Of a DNA stretch of 32,994 bases, positions 24,305-32,813 are shown one piece after another. Origin of the DNA: UBA6176 sp032119375 (GTDB taxonomy: Bacteria; Verrucomicrobiota; Verrucomicrobiia; Limisphaerales; UBA9464). Where the stretch lies: the NCBI GenBank assembly GCA_964430505.1, contig CAYSGH010000049.1, forward strand, positions 1-32,994. Reading direction: 5' to 3'. How positions within the stretch are numbered: the stretch's first letter is position 1; each line of letters opens with the position of its first letter. The notes under the pieces were generated by a model. The model ran no database searches and was not told the DNA's origin. It was given only the letters and a program-made list of their open reading frames with translations. The translations under genes were made by a program, and so were the position numbers.

Positions 24305-24337
24305 CGAAATGGAAAGCCCCCGGCGGGGCCGGGGGCT
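24305..24337 (-). terminator. intrinsic terminator downstream of efp
   Basis: AGCCCCCGGC (24315-24324) and GCCGGGGGCT (24328-24337) form a perfect 10-bp stem with a 3-base loop. Read on the minus strand the hairpin is followed by TTCCATTT, a moderate U-rich tract. It sits 55 bp beyond the efp stop codon and before the dehydratase start, so it should separate these transcripts. Confidence 0.75.
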
Positions 24338-24392
24338 CAGGAGGGCCGTGGCAACCCGGGCCATGCGCCGGTGCGCCGCGGCCGGGAGCGAG

Positions 24393-24953
24393 CTAGGCTC
24401 GTTCCATGTACTTCCCAGTCCGGGTGTCGATCTTGATCTTCTCGCCGGTCTTGATGAACAGCGGCACCTGGACCTGAACGCCGGTCTCCAAGGTGACGAG
24501 CTTCTGGACGTTGTTGGCGGAGTCGCCCTTGATGCCCTCCGGCGCGTCCGAAACGGTGAGGACCACGGACGGCGGCAGCTCGAGCTGCACGACCTTCTCC
24601 TCGACGAACGTCATCGTCACCGAGCCGTTCTCGACGAGGAAGTTGCGGGACTCGCCGATCAGCTCGGGCGAGATGGTGACCTCCTCGAAGGTCTCGGGGT
24701 CCACGAAGACGTAGTCGTCGCCGGTCTTGTACGAGAACTCCATGCGGCGGGTGTTGAGGGGCACGGTCTCCACCTTCTCGGTGGAGGCGAAGCGCACGTC
24801 CATGGACTTGCCGGTCTTGATGGAACGGAGGATGCCCTGCACGAAGGCCCTGAGGTTTCCAGGGGTGCGATGGGTCACTTCGAGGACCACGCACACGTCG
24901 GAGTTGTGAAGGATGGCCATCCCCTTCCGGAGGTCGTTAGCGTTGACTGCCAT
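24393..24953 (-). CDS. efp: elongation factor P, Asn at the modification site
   Basis: The ATG at 24953 gives the standard EF-P length (186 residues) and the expected N-terminus AVNANDLRKGMAIL; the longer reading from 25052 is not used. The three domains are intact, including GIKGDSANN, VQVPLFIKTGEKIKIDTRTGKY near the C-terminus. EF-P relieves ribosome stalling at polyproline stretches. The loop that carries the modified Lys/Arg in E. coli and Pseudomonas (KPGKGQAF) reads TPGNLRAF here, so Asn33 occupies the modification position and Arg35 lies two residues on. No EpmA, EpmB or EarP gene is seen nearby. Whether this EF-P works unmodified or carries another modification is not determinable. 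Confidence 0.96.
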   Translation of the reverse strand: MAVNANDLRKGMAILHNSDVCVVLEVTHRTPGNLRAFVQGILRSIKTGKSMDVRFASTEKVETVPLNTRRMEFSYKTGDDYVFVDPETFEEVTISPELIGESRNFLVENGSVTMTFVEEKVVQLELPPSVVLTVSDAPEGIKGDSANNVQKLVTLETGVQVQVPLFIKTGEKIKIDTRTGKYMERA

Positions 24954-25146
24954 AAGATGTGTCGATGAAGCCGAAGCGCCCTCAGGCGCCCCTGCGCCTG
25001 GCTGGTGAAACGGGACCGCGACGCTATCGAAGGGGCATGGGATGGCAAGCATCCTTCTCCGGGCGCACGGATCCCGGTTCGCATGGAAGCCGGGTCCCGG
25101 GCCGCCCGCGACTCCGTGGGTGCGGCGGCGGGGATTCCGTGCAACG

Positions 25147-26289
25147 ATGGGTCATCTTATGGGTGATCCGAGGCATGCGCGGCTGGCGAAGTTGTTGGTG
25201 GAATACTCCTGTTCGTTGAAGCAAGGCGAGGTCCTGCTCCTCGACATGGTCGATGTGCCGGACGAGATGACGGTGGCATTGATCCGGGCGACGCGGGCGG
25301 CGGGGGGGATTCCCTTGGTGGAACTTCGGCACTCGCGCGTGACGCGCGAGGTGCAGCGGGGCACGGACGCCGCCCATGCCCGGCTGGTGCGGGACGTGGA
25401 GATGGCGCGGATGCGGAAGGTGGACGCGTACATCGCCATCCGGGGGGCGCACAACGCGAGCGAGGGGAGCGACGTGCCGCCGGAGGCGCAGAAGTTGTTC
25501 GCGAAGACGATGCGGCCGGTGATCGACCGACGGATCAACCATACCAAGTGGTGCGTGTTGCGCTGGCCCACCCCCAGCATGGCGCAGGCCGCCAACATGA
25601 GCACGGAGGCCTTCGAGGACTTCTACTTCGACGTCTGCACGATGGACTACGAGCGGATGGCAAAGGCCATATTGCCCCTCAAGAAGCGGATGGAGAAGGC
25701 CGACCGCGTCCGGATCGTGGGGCCGGGGACGGACCTGCGCTTCAGCATCCAGGGCATCGGCGCGAAGCCTTGCGAGGGCGTGCGCAACATCCCGGACGGC
25801 GAGTGCTTCACGTGCCCGACGCTCAAGTCGTCGGAGGGCGTCATCACGTTCAACACCCCCACGATTTATTCGGGCACGAAATTCGAGGGGATCCGGCTGG
25901 AGTTGAAGGGCGGCCGGATCGTGAAGGCGACGTGCTCGGGCGGGTCGGAGAAGCGGCTCAACGAGATCCTCGACACGGACGCCGGGGCGCGGTCCATCGG
26001 CGAGTTCAGCCTCGGCTTCAACCCGTACATCCAGAACCCGATGTGCGACATCCTCTTCGACGAGAAGATCGCGGGCTCCCTGCACTACACGCCGGGTCAG
26101 GCCTACGAGGACCCGGACCCGGGCAACGGGAACAAGTCGGCCGTCCACTGGGACATGGTGTTGATCCAACGCAAGGAATGGGGCGGCGGCGAGGTGTGGT
26201 TCGACGACGAGTTGATCCGCAAGGACGGGTTGTTCGTGCCCAAGGACCTTCTTGGGTTGAACCCGGACAAGCTTGCGGGGCACCGGTGA
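25147..26289 (+). CDS. M29 family metallo-aminopeptidase (AmpS/AmpT-like)
   Basis: The 380-residue reading from ATG 25147 aligns in outline with thermophilic aminopeptidases. The N-terminal domain begins DPRHARLAKLLVEYS and contains GEVLLLDM. The C-terminal catalytic domain has the metal-ligand-rich segments ARSIGEFSLGFNPY (Glu), FDEKIAGSLHYTPGQAY (Glu, His and Tyr) and SAVHWDMVLI (HXD). These cover the two-metal site typical of M29. A second ATG at 25159 gives the family-like start MGDPRH and is equally plausible; the earlier in-frame ATG at 25042 adds a basic, unrelated stretch. It diverges from efp across 193 bp, which must hold both promoters. The enzyme is expected to be cytosolic and to trim peptides. 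Confidence 0.92.
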   Translation: MGHLMGDPRHARLAKLLVEYSCSLKQGEVLLLDMVDVPDEMTVALIRATRAAGGIPLVELRHSRVTREVQRGTDAAHARLVRDVEMARMRKVDAYIAIRGAHNASEGSDVPPEAQKLFAKTMRPVIDRRINHTKWCVLRWPTPSMAQAANMSTEAFEDFYFDVCTMDYERMAKAILPLKKRMEKADRVRIVGPGTDLRFSIQGIGAKPCEGVRNIPDGECFTCPTLKSSEGVITFNTPTIYSGTKFEGIRLELKGGRIVKATCSGGSEKRLNEILDTDAGARSIGEFSLGFNPYIQNPMCDILFDEKIAGSLHYTPGQAYEDPDPGNGNKSAVHWDMVLIQRKEWGGGEVWFDDELIRKDGLFVPKDLLGLNPDKLAGHR

Positions 26290-26428
26290 TGGGCGCGGGC
26301 GGGTTCCGGGCGTTGCTGGCCGGGCTTCGCTCGTCCTGACTTGGCCCTTGAATCTTGGGGCGGGGGCGGGAGGGTGGGCGGCGCTTCCCGGCGGATGGGA
26401 GGCGCATCACGAGCCGTCGCCGCTTCCC

Positions 26429-28618
26429 ATGAAGTCCCCTGCATTGTCCCGTCGCGTTGCCCGGTGGCTGGCCCTGTTCGTGGCCATGGCCGCGGCGTGG
26501 CCCTCGCTCGCCAAGATCCAGTTCGACGTGTTCCCCGGCCACGACGGCGTGGCTCGCTCGGGGGGCTGGTATCCGGTGTGGGTCGAGGTTTTCAACGACG
26601 GACCAAGCTTCGATGGCGTGGTGGAGGTCGGGTCGGGCCAGATGGGCGGCCTCATGCAGCGCATGGCCGTGGAGCTCCCCACCAACACGCGCAAGCGGAT
26701 CGCGTTCACCTGCTTTACCGGATCCCAGGGCTTCCTCGCGGTGGACGCGCGCCTCTACGACAAGGGCGGGAAGCTGAAGGCCGAGACGTTGGGCCAACGA
26801 CTGGCGCAGGCGAGCTGGGAGAGCTTCCTCATGGGCGCCGCGCCCCAATCCTTCGGAGGCATGCCGGCGTTCCCGGACGTGGGCGGCCGCCAGGTGGACC
26901 ATCAACCGCGGGTGACGCGCCTCGCCGTGGGGCAAGGTTTGGAAACCTTCCCCGACAATCCCATCGCGCTCGAGTCCCTCAACGCCATCTATCTCAACTC
27001 CAGCCGCGCCATCGAGCTCAAGGAACCGCAGGCCGACGCGCTGCTGGCCTGGCTGCACGGCGGCGGACACTTGATCGTCGCCGTGGACCAACCCGGTGAC
27101 GTCTCGGCGACGGCGTGGTTGCGCGATGTCTTGCCGGTGGCCGTGAATGGCTCCAGCACGGTGTCGGTGGGCGCCGAGGTCGAGGGCTGGGTCCGGCGTC
27201 CCGGCAAGGCGGCGGGGACCGAGGAGTTGTCCTTCGCATTGTATCCGCCCAGCGCCGGGCGCGCGTCCGACAAGGCCAAGGGCGACAGCCCCTACGACGG
27301 GGTGAAGCCCGACCCGTCGATGGCCCGGGCGCAGGCTCCCGCTGTCGGGTTCACGGTGCGTTCCGGCACGGTGCTGATGGCGTCGGACGGCAAGCCTCTG
27401 GTCGTGTCCGCGCCCAAGGGACGCGGCTTGGTGACGGCGCTGGCCTTCAACCCGGAGCGCGAGCCCTTCAAGTCCTGGAAGGAGAAGCCCTGGTTCTGGG
27501 CCAAGCTCGCCGGGGTGCCGCCGGGGTTGCTTGCGAAGGGCGACGTCAACATCTGGGGCGGGCGAGGCATCGACGCGGTGTTCGGGGCGATGATCGAGAC
27601 GCGCCAGGTGCGCAAGCTGCCGGTGGGCGTGCTCCTGTTGCTGTTGCTGGTGTACCTCCTCGTGATCGGGCCGCTGGACCGTTGGTGGCTCAAGAAGATC
27701 AACCGCCCGATGCTCACGTGGGTGACGTTCCCGGCCTACGTCGTGCTCTTCTCGGTGCTCATCTACTACATCGGGTTCCGCCTTCGCGCCGGGAACAGCG
27801 AGTGGACGGAGCTGCACGTCGTGGACGTGTACCCGCGCACGGGCTCCGCGCTCCTTCGCGGCCGCTCCTTCGGGTCCGTGTATTCGCCCGCCAACAACCT
27901 CTACCCCGTCTCGGTGAAGGCCGAGACCGCGGCCTTCCGCGGCGAGTTCCAGGGCATGTTGGGCAGCGTCGGCATCGGCAACCGCGCCAAGGTCCGCGTG
28001 GACGCCAAGGGCTACGATGCGGAGCTCGAGGTGCCGGTGTGGACCTCCATGCTCACCGTGGGCGAGTGGGTGGACTCGGGCCCCGCCCCGATCGAGGCCC
28101 GGCTCGAGGGCCCCACGCTGGCGCTGGCCAACCGGCGCGAGGCCCCCTTGACCAACATCGTCATCATCCATGACCGCAAGGTCCGCTTCGTGCCCTCCAT
28201 GGACGGCGGAGCCACCCTGCGCATCGACCTCGGCTCCGCGCCGGCGCCCGGCGAGGGCATGTCCGTGGACGACCTCACCCGGGATTGGTCCGCGTTGTTC
28301 CATGGCGTCGCGAACCGTCGCAACGAGGTGTTCGGCGGCGGCAACGGCGAGGAACACATCGACAACTGGCCCGGAGCGTCCGTGGCGGCCAGCCTGATCC
28401 GGCGCATGGCCACGCACGATGGCGAGGGTGCCCGCTCGTTCGTGTGGCCGCCGGGCCTCGACCTGTCGCCCCTGGTGGACCGGGGCGACGTCGTGGTGAT
28501 GGCCTTTGCCCCCAACGACAGCGTCATTCCCCCCGTGAACCGCTTCGACGCGATCTGGAAGAAGCGGAGCACGTTGTACCGGCTGGTGTTGAACCCGGCG
28601 CGCGCGCCGCGCCCCTGA
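26429..28618 (+). CDS. large exported/membrane protein with GATase-like fold, partner of ABC-2 exporter
   Basis: The 729-residue reading begins at ATG 26429 with signal peptide RRVARWLALFVAMAAAWPSLA; the longer frame to 26273 lacks one and overlaps the aminopeptidase gene. An extracytoplasmic region of ~370 residues includes a segment (about 185-220: ALLAWLHGGGHLIVAVDQPG) typical of glutamine-amidotransferase-like domains without catalytic Cys. Two membrane helices follow at ~395-415 (LLLLLLVYLLVIGPLDRWW) and ~430-453, then a second soluble region of ~270 residues. This two-helix plus periplasmic layout resembles the auxiliary proteins that accompany ABC-2 exporters, such as GldG-type partners. 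It sits just 8 bp before the ABC ATPase start. Its own function is not recognised. Confidence 0.75.
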   Translation: MKSPALSRRVARWLALFVAMAAAWPSLAKIQFDVFPGHDGVARSGGWYPVWVEVFNDGPSFDGVVEVGSGQMGGLMQRMAVELPTNTRKRIAFTCFTGSQGFLAVDARLYDKGGKLKAETLGQRLAQASWESFLMGAAPQSFGGMPAFPDVGGRQVDHQPRVTRLAVGQGLETFPDNPIALESLNAIYLNSSRAIELKEPQADALLAWLHGGGHLIVAVDQPGDVSATAWLRDVLPVAVNGSSTVSVGAEVEGWVRRPGKAAGTEELSFALYPPSAGRASDKAKGDSPYDGVKPDPSMARAQAPAVGFTVRSGTVLMASDGKPLVVSAPKGRGLVTALAFNPEREPFKSWKEKPWFWAKLAGVPPGLLAKGDVNIWGGRGIDAVFGAMIETRQVRKLPVGVLLLLLLVYLLVIGPLDRWWLKKINRPMLTWVTFPAYVVLFSVLIYYIGFRLRAGNSEWTELHVVDVYPRTGSALLRGRSFGSVYSPANNLYPVSVKAETAAFRGEFQGMLGSVGIGNRAKVRVDAKGYDAELEVPVWTSMLTVGEWVDSGPAPIEARLEGPTLALANRREAPLTNIVIIHDRKVRFVPSMDGGATLRIDLGSAPAPGEGMSVDDLTRDWSALFHGVANRRNEVFGGGNGEEHIDNWPGASVAASLIRRMATHDGEGARSFVWPPGLDLSPLVDRGDVVVMAFAPNDSVIPPVNRFDAIWKKRSTLYRLVLNPARAPRP

Positions 28619-28626
28619 AGGAAACC

Positions 28627-29613
28627 ATGAACGAGAACCCCCTGAGGATGAACGAGCAGCCCGCGTCGGCCGCGCCCCCCATCCCCGCCGTCCAGACGCA
28701 TGGCCTGAGCCGCGTCTATGGCTCCATGACGGCCCTGTCCAACCTCGACCTCACCGTGAACCGCGCCGACCTCTTCGGCTTCATCGGGTCGAACGGCGCG
28801 GGCAAGACCACCACGCTGCGCATCCTCGCCACCTTCCTCACCCCCTCCAGCGGCCGTGCCGAGGTCCTCGGCCATGACGTCGTGCGCGACGCCGACCGCG
28901 TCCGCCACCTGATCGGCTACATGCCGGACTTCTTCGGCGTGTACAAGGACATGGAGGTCACCGAGTACCTCGATTTCTTCGGGGCCTGCTACAAGATCCC
29001 GGCGGCGGTGCGCGAGAAGACCGTGGCCGACGTCCTCGAGCTGGTGGGGCTCACCGAGAAGCGCGGCGCCCTCATCGGGGCCCTCAGCCGCGGCATGCAG
29101 CAACGGCTCGGCCTCGCCCGCGTCCTCATCCACGACCCGCAGCTCCTCCTCCTCGACGAGCCGGCGTCCGGCCTCGATCCCCGGGCGCGCATCGAGATGA
29201 TGGCCATCCTCCAGGAGCTCCAGCGCATGGGGAAGACCATCATCATCTCGTCCCACATCCTCTCGGAGCTCCAAACCCTCTGCAATCGGTGCGCCATCAT
29301 CGAGAAGGGCCGCCTCATCTACTCCGGCCCCGTCCAGGGCGTCCGCTCCGACTCCCAGGTCGGACGCGTCTTCCGCGTGCGCGTCGCGTCCGGCAACGAG
29401 CGTGCCCTCGACCTCCTGCGCGCCCGCCCCGAGGTCATCGAGGCCAGCGAGGAGGATGGCCGCCTCCGCGTGACCGTGCGCGACGACCAGGCCGACGGCT
29501 CCGTCCTCGCCGACGTCCTCGTGCGCGGCGGGTCCCGCCTCGTCGAGCTGCGCGAGGAGGAACTCGGGCTCGAGGAAGTCTTCCTTCGCGTCACCAAGGG
29601 CGAGACCCAATAG
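28627..29613 (+). CDS. ABC transporter ATP-binding protein (ABC-2 export type)
   Basis: The 328-residue protein contains every motif of a working ATPase: Walker A GSNGAGKTT at ~54-62, signature LSRGMQQR (153-160), Walker B LLLLDEP (Asp177, Glu178), D-loop GLDP, and H-loop His210 in ISSHI. The C-terminal ~100 residues hold the extended DUF4162-like tail (VRVASGNERALDLLRARPEV) common to drug/polymer-export ATPases. The start is ATG 28627, preceded by AAGGA, the only good Shine-Dalgarno in the window. The two permease genes follow. It should energise export of an envelope substrate. Confidence 0.95.
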   Translation: MNENPLRMNEQPASAAPPIPAVQTHGLSRVYGSMTALSNLDLTVNRADLFGFIGSNGAGKTTTLRILATFLTPSSGRAEVLGHDVVRDADRVRHLIGYMPDFFGVYKDMEVTEYLDFFGACYKIPAAVREKTVADVLELVGLTEKRGALIGALSRGMQQRLGLARVLIHDPQLLLLDEPASGLDPRARIEMMAILQELQRMGKTIIISSHILSELQTLCNRCAIIEKGRLIYSGPVQGVRSDSQVGRVFRVRVASGNERALDLLRARPEVIEASEEDGRLRVTVRDDQADGSVLADVLVRGGSRLVELREEELGLEEVFLRVTKGETQ

Positions 29614-29670
29614 CGCCGCGCTCGCCGCCCCGAAGCCGTTTCGGGCGCGGCGCCTTCGCCCCACCACCCC

Positions 29671-31338
29671 ATGACCCTCCTGCCCGTCGCGCATCGGGAG
29701 TTGCTGGTGGACGCACGCAACGGCGGGGGCGCGTGGGCCCGCTTCTTGTCCGGGCTCGGCGGCGTCGGCTTGTTCGGCCTGCTGTGGGTCACGCCCATGC
29801 AGTCGCAGCCGCAGGTGGTCTCCTCGGTCGTCTTCCATACGCTGGCCTGGCTCTCGTTCGCCTACGCCTGCCTGTCCGGCGCGCTGCACACCTCGGATGC
29901 CGTCGGACGCGAGAAGCGTTCCGGCACCCTCGGCTTGCTCTTCCTCACGGACCTCACCGCGCTCGACGTCATCCTCGGGAAGCTCTGCGCCACCGGGGCG
30001 CGGTCGGTGTACGGCGTGCTCGCGCTGGTGCCCGTCTTGTCCCTGCCGGTGATGGTGGGCGGCGTGAGCGGCGGGCAGGTGTTCCGGGCCGTGGTGGCCA
30101 TCCTCGTGACCCTGTTCCTGTCGTTGTCCCTCGGGTTGCTCGCGTCGGTCGTCGCCCGCGACTTCCGCGGCGCCGTCACGGCCACGGTTCTGGCGATGTC
30201 GGGGCTCTCGGCGGGCTTGGACGGCGTGGGCTGGGCGGTGGCGCTGCGCACGGGCACGTCGCCGGACGCGGCCCGGCAATGGAGCCCGATGGCCATGATG
30301 CGGTGGTCGCAGGCGGAGCCTTGGCGAAGCCCGGCGATCCATGCGTCGTTCGGGCGCGCATGGAAGCGCCAGGCATGGCTGGGCGCGGGGGCGTTGGCGG
30401 TCGCGGCGGTGTGCGTGCGGCGGCGGCGTTCCGACTGGACGGAGCCCACGCGGGAGATCCCGAAGGCGTCGGAAGCATCCGGGTTGGTGGGATGGCGGCA
30501 CGTGGAATGGGAGGCGTTGCTGGCGCGTTCGCCCTACGCGTGGTTGCAACGGGTGGCCCGGCCGGTCCCATGGACCTTCAAGGTGACGTTCGGCTTGATG
30601 GCGGGGTTGTTCGTCGTCGCGGCGTTGGCGTCCATCTCGAGGCCGGGGACGAACGCCCAGCTCGGGGCGGCCGGTGCGGCCATGCTGGTGTTGGCGGCGT
30701 TGCACGTGGGGCTCAAGCTGCAACTTGCGTTGGCGGCAACGCGCGGCATCGGCGAGGACCGCGAGTCGGGCGGGCTTGAAATGCTGGTCGTCTCGGGGAT
30801 CGGGCCGGAGCGGGTCCAGGAGGGGCACCGGGACGCGTTGGTGCGGCAGTATCGCGGGCCCCTGATGACGGTGTACGCGTGCCAGTTCGGGATGGCGGCC
30901 GTGCTCAGCGCGCGGGGGATGCCGCCGGACGTGGGGGCGCTCCTCCTGGCCTTGGTGGTGGGCGCGGCCTTCCTGTGGATCGACTTCGACACCCTGCTCC
31001 GCGTGGGCCTGCGCCATGGCCTGAAGGAACGCGGACCGCAGGCGGCGTTCCGGGCGACGGTCGTGCGGGTGCTCCTGCCCGGATGGATCGCGGTGCTGCC
31101 GCTGGGGGTTTCGATCGTGACGGGCGGGTCGGCCACGGTCGTCACGGTGCTGGCGTTGTCGTGGCTGGCGTTCTCGGCCTACGTGCTCAAGAAGGTGCGC
31201 AAGCGGGCGCGCATCGACGTCGAGCACGGCTTCATGCAGCTCGCGGCGGAGCTGCCGTTCGACACCGACGACTGGGAGGTGCGCGACGACTTCCGGCGCG
31301 CGGCGGGCGCGCAGTATCCGTCGGCGCGGGCGGGCTGA
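29671..31338 (+). CDS. ABC-2-type permease (first of pair)
   Basis: The 555-residue protein is highly hydrophobic with about ten predicted membrane segments. It contains the EKRSGTLGLLFLTDLT motif near residue 78 (ABC-2 permeases typically have an E-RGT-E-L type element before the second helix). A soluble C-terminal stretch (HGFMQLAAELPFDTDDWEV) ends it. Its stop TGA overlaps the ATG of the next gene by one base (TGATG), so the permeases are translationally coupled. The substrate is unknown. The two permeases plus the ATPase would form a heterodimeric exporter. Confidence 0.85.
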   Translation: MTLLPVAHRELLVDARNGGGAWARFLSGLGGVGLFGLLWVTPMQSQPQVVSSVVFHTLAWLSFAYACLSGALHTSDAVGREKRSGTLGLLFLTDLTALDVILGKLCATGARSVYGVLALVPVLSLPVMVGGVSGGQVFRAVVAILVTLFLSLSLGLLASVVARDFRGAVTATVLAMSGLSAGLDGVGWAVALRTGTSPDAARQWSPMAMMRWSQAEPWRSPAIHASFGRAWKRQAWLGAGALAVAAVCVRRRRSDWTEPTREIPKASEASGLVGWRHVEWEALLARSPYAWLQRVARPVPWTFKVTFGLMAGLFVVAALASISRPGTNAQLGAAGAAMLVLAALHVGLKLQLALAATRGIGEDRESGGLEMLVVSGIGPERVQEGHRDALVRQYRGPLMTVYACQFGMAAVLSARGMPPDVGALLLALVVGAAFLWIDFDTLLRVGLRHGLKERGPQAAFRATVVRVLLPGWIAVLPLGVSIVTGGSATVVTVLALSWLAFSAYVLKKVRKRARIDVEHGFMQLAAELPFDTDDWEVRDDFRRAAGAQYPSARAG

Positions 31339-32813
31339 TGGGGACGTTGCTCCAACGCGAGCTGCTGGGGGCGTCGCGGGACGTGGTGTTCCATGGGTCG
31401 CGTTGGGTGGCGGCGTTGGGGGCGACGGTGGTGCTGTGGGCGTTGGCGGGCTGGGTGGAGGCTCCCCTGGGACAGTTGGGCATGCACCTCGCGCGCGGGT
31501 TCCACCTGGTGTTGTGCGTGGCGTTGCTGGCGGCCGGCGCATGGGTCGGCGCGCCGGTGCTCCTGCGGGAACGCATCGACGGCACGCTGCCGCTGTTGCT
31601 GATGACACGCCTCACGCCGACGTCGGTGGTGCTCGGCAAGGCCCTCGGCGCGGTCCTGCGGCTGGCGGCGATGTGGCTGGCCACCGTCCCGGCCGGCCTC
31701 GTGCCCATGGTGTTCGGGGCCGTGCGATGGCAGGACGCCGTCGCGTTCGTGACGGTCGAGGGAGCCCTGGGCGCCACCGGGCTCGCCTCGGGCCTGATGG
31801 CGTCGGCGCTGGTGCGGAGCCCGGGCGACCTGGTGCGGACGACGGTGACGCTGACGTTGACGGCGGGATCGTTGGTGGGCGGCACGTTACTGGGGTTCTT
31901 CGCGATGTTGACCCGGCCGCCGCCGTGGGTCTGGCCCGTGGTGGGGACGGTGTACGCCGCGGGCGTGACGGCCGCGATGGTCTTCCTGGGCTTGCCCGTG
32001 GTGGCCGAAATCCTCCGGGCTCGCATGGCGGAGGAGGCCGGGCACGAGGACCGGCGCCCCTTCGCAGACGACGAGGAGGCCGAGCGGGTCGAGGAACGGG
32101 CGTGGCGACGCCATTGGAGCCGGGGCGCGGGCGCGCGGCTGCGGGGGCGGAATCCGCTGCGCTGGCTCATGCTGCGGGAGCCGGGCCGGGTGCCCACGTG
32201 GTGGCTGTGGGTGGGCGTGGTGGTGGTGTCGTGGGCGGCGGCCGTCGCGATGGAACGGCGAGCGGACCCCAACGACGTCGCGCGCCGATGGGCCGTGGAG
32301 CTGGCGGGGTGGCTGGTGTTGGCGTCGATGGGCGTGGCGGCGTCGGGCGGGTATCGGCGCGAGGTGCGCTCGGGGGCGATGGAGCTGTTGCTGACGACGG
32401 GCTTGCCCGATGGCGCGTACCTACGCCGGGGCATCTGGCCCTTGGTGACGGCTTATGCCGCGCCCTTGGCCATCCACGGGGCGCTCGCGTGGGTGGCATG
32501 GCGAACGTCGCAGGCATGGATTTGGCCGGAGCGGATGGCCTGGGTCTTGGCTGCTCCATGGCTAGCGTCGTGGACGGGCCTGGGCATGTCGGGGGTGACG
32601 CGGGGGCCGTGGTCGTCAGCGGGGGCGACGCTTTTGGCGTTGGCAGTGCCGTGGGTGGCCGCTTGGGTAATGGACGTCGAGCTGGGGCTGGGCCGTTGGT
32701 GGGGATCGGGCGCGATGCTGGCCGGGTGGCTGGCGCTGATGGCCGGCTCCCGCGGGTGGCTGGCCCGGGAATGGCGGACGCGCGAGTTCGTGGCGCGGCA
32801 ACTTACCGGCTGA
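31338..32813 (+). CDS. ABC-2-type permease-like membrane protein (second of pair)
   Basis: The 491-residue product has around ten membrane spans and shares with the preceding gene a RERIDGTLPLLLMTRLTPTS element (residues ~79-98), the ABC-2 hallmark, and a second copy near the C-terminal half (RREVRSGAMELLLTTGLPDG). It starts at the overlapping ATG and is likely to pair with the upstream permease. The repeated element suggests an internal duplication of the permease half. It ends the cluster, 181 bp before the window edge. Confidence 0.85.
   Translation: MGTLLQRELLGASRDVVFHGSRWVAALGATVVLWALAGWVEAPLGQLGMHLARGFHLVLCVALLAAGAWVGAPVLLRERIDGTLPLLLMTRLTPTSVVLGKALGAVLRLAAMWLATVPAGLVPMVFGAVRWQDAVAFVTVEGALGATGLASGLMASALVRSPGDLVRTTVTLTLTAGSLVGGTLLGFFAMLTRPPPWVWPVVGTVYAAGVTAAMVFLGLPVVAEILRARMAEEAGHEDRRPFADDEEAERVEERAWRRHWSRGAGARLRGRNPLRWLMLREPGRVPTWWLWVGVVVVSWAAAVAMERRADPNDVARRWAVELAGWLVLASMGVAASGGYRREVRSGAMELLLTTGLPDGAYLRRGIWPLVTAYAAPLAIHGALAWVAWRTSQAWIWPERMAWVLAAPWLASWTGLGMSGVTRGPWSSAGATLLALAVPWVAAWVMDVELGLGRWWGSGAMLAGWLALMAGSRGWLAREWRTREFVARQLTG

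Noticed and set aside
22914..24968. 684-codon plus-strand open frame
   Set aside because: Antisense shadow of the dehydratase and efp genes, both of which have clear family motifs.
26273..26428. N-terminal extension of the 729-residue exported protein
   Set aside because: Overlaps the aminopeptidase gene and places 52 unrelated residues before an obvious signal peptide.
28012..31608. 1198-codon minus-strand open frame
   Set aside because: It lies antisense to the whole ABC-2 cluster, and its translation is compositionally biased (rich in Arg, Pro, Ala, Gly, His) with no domain features, which is a GC-rich shadow.
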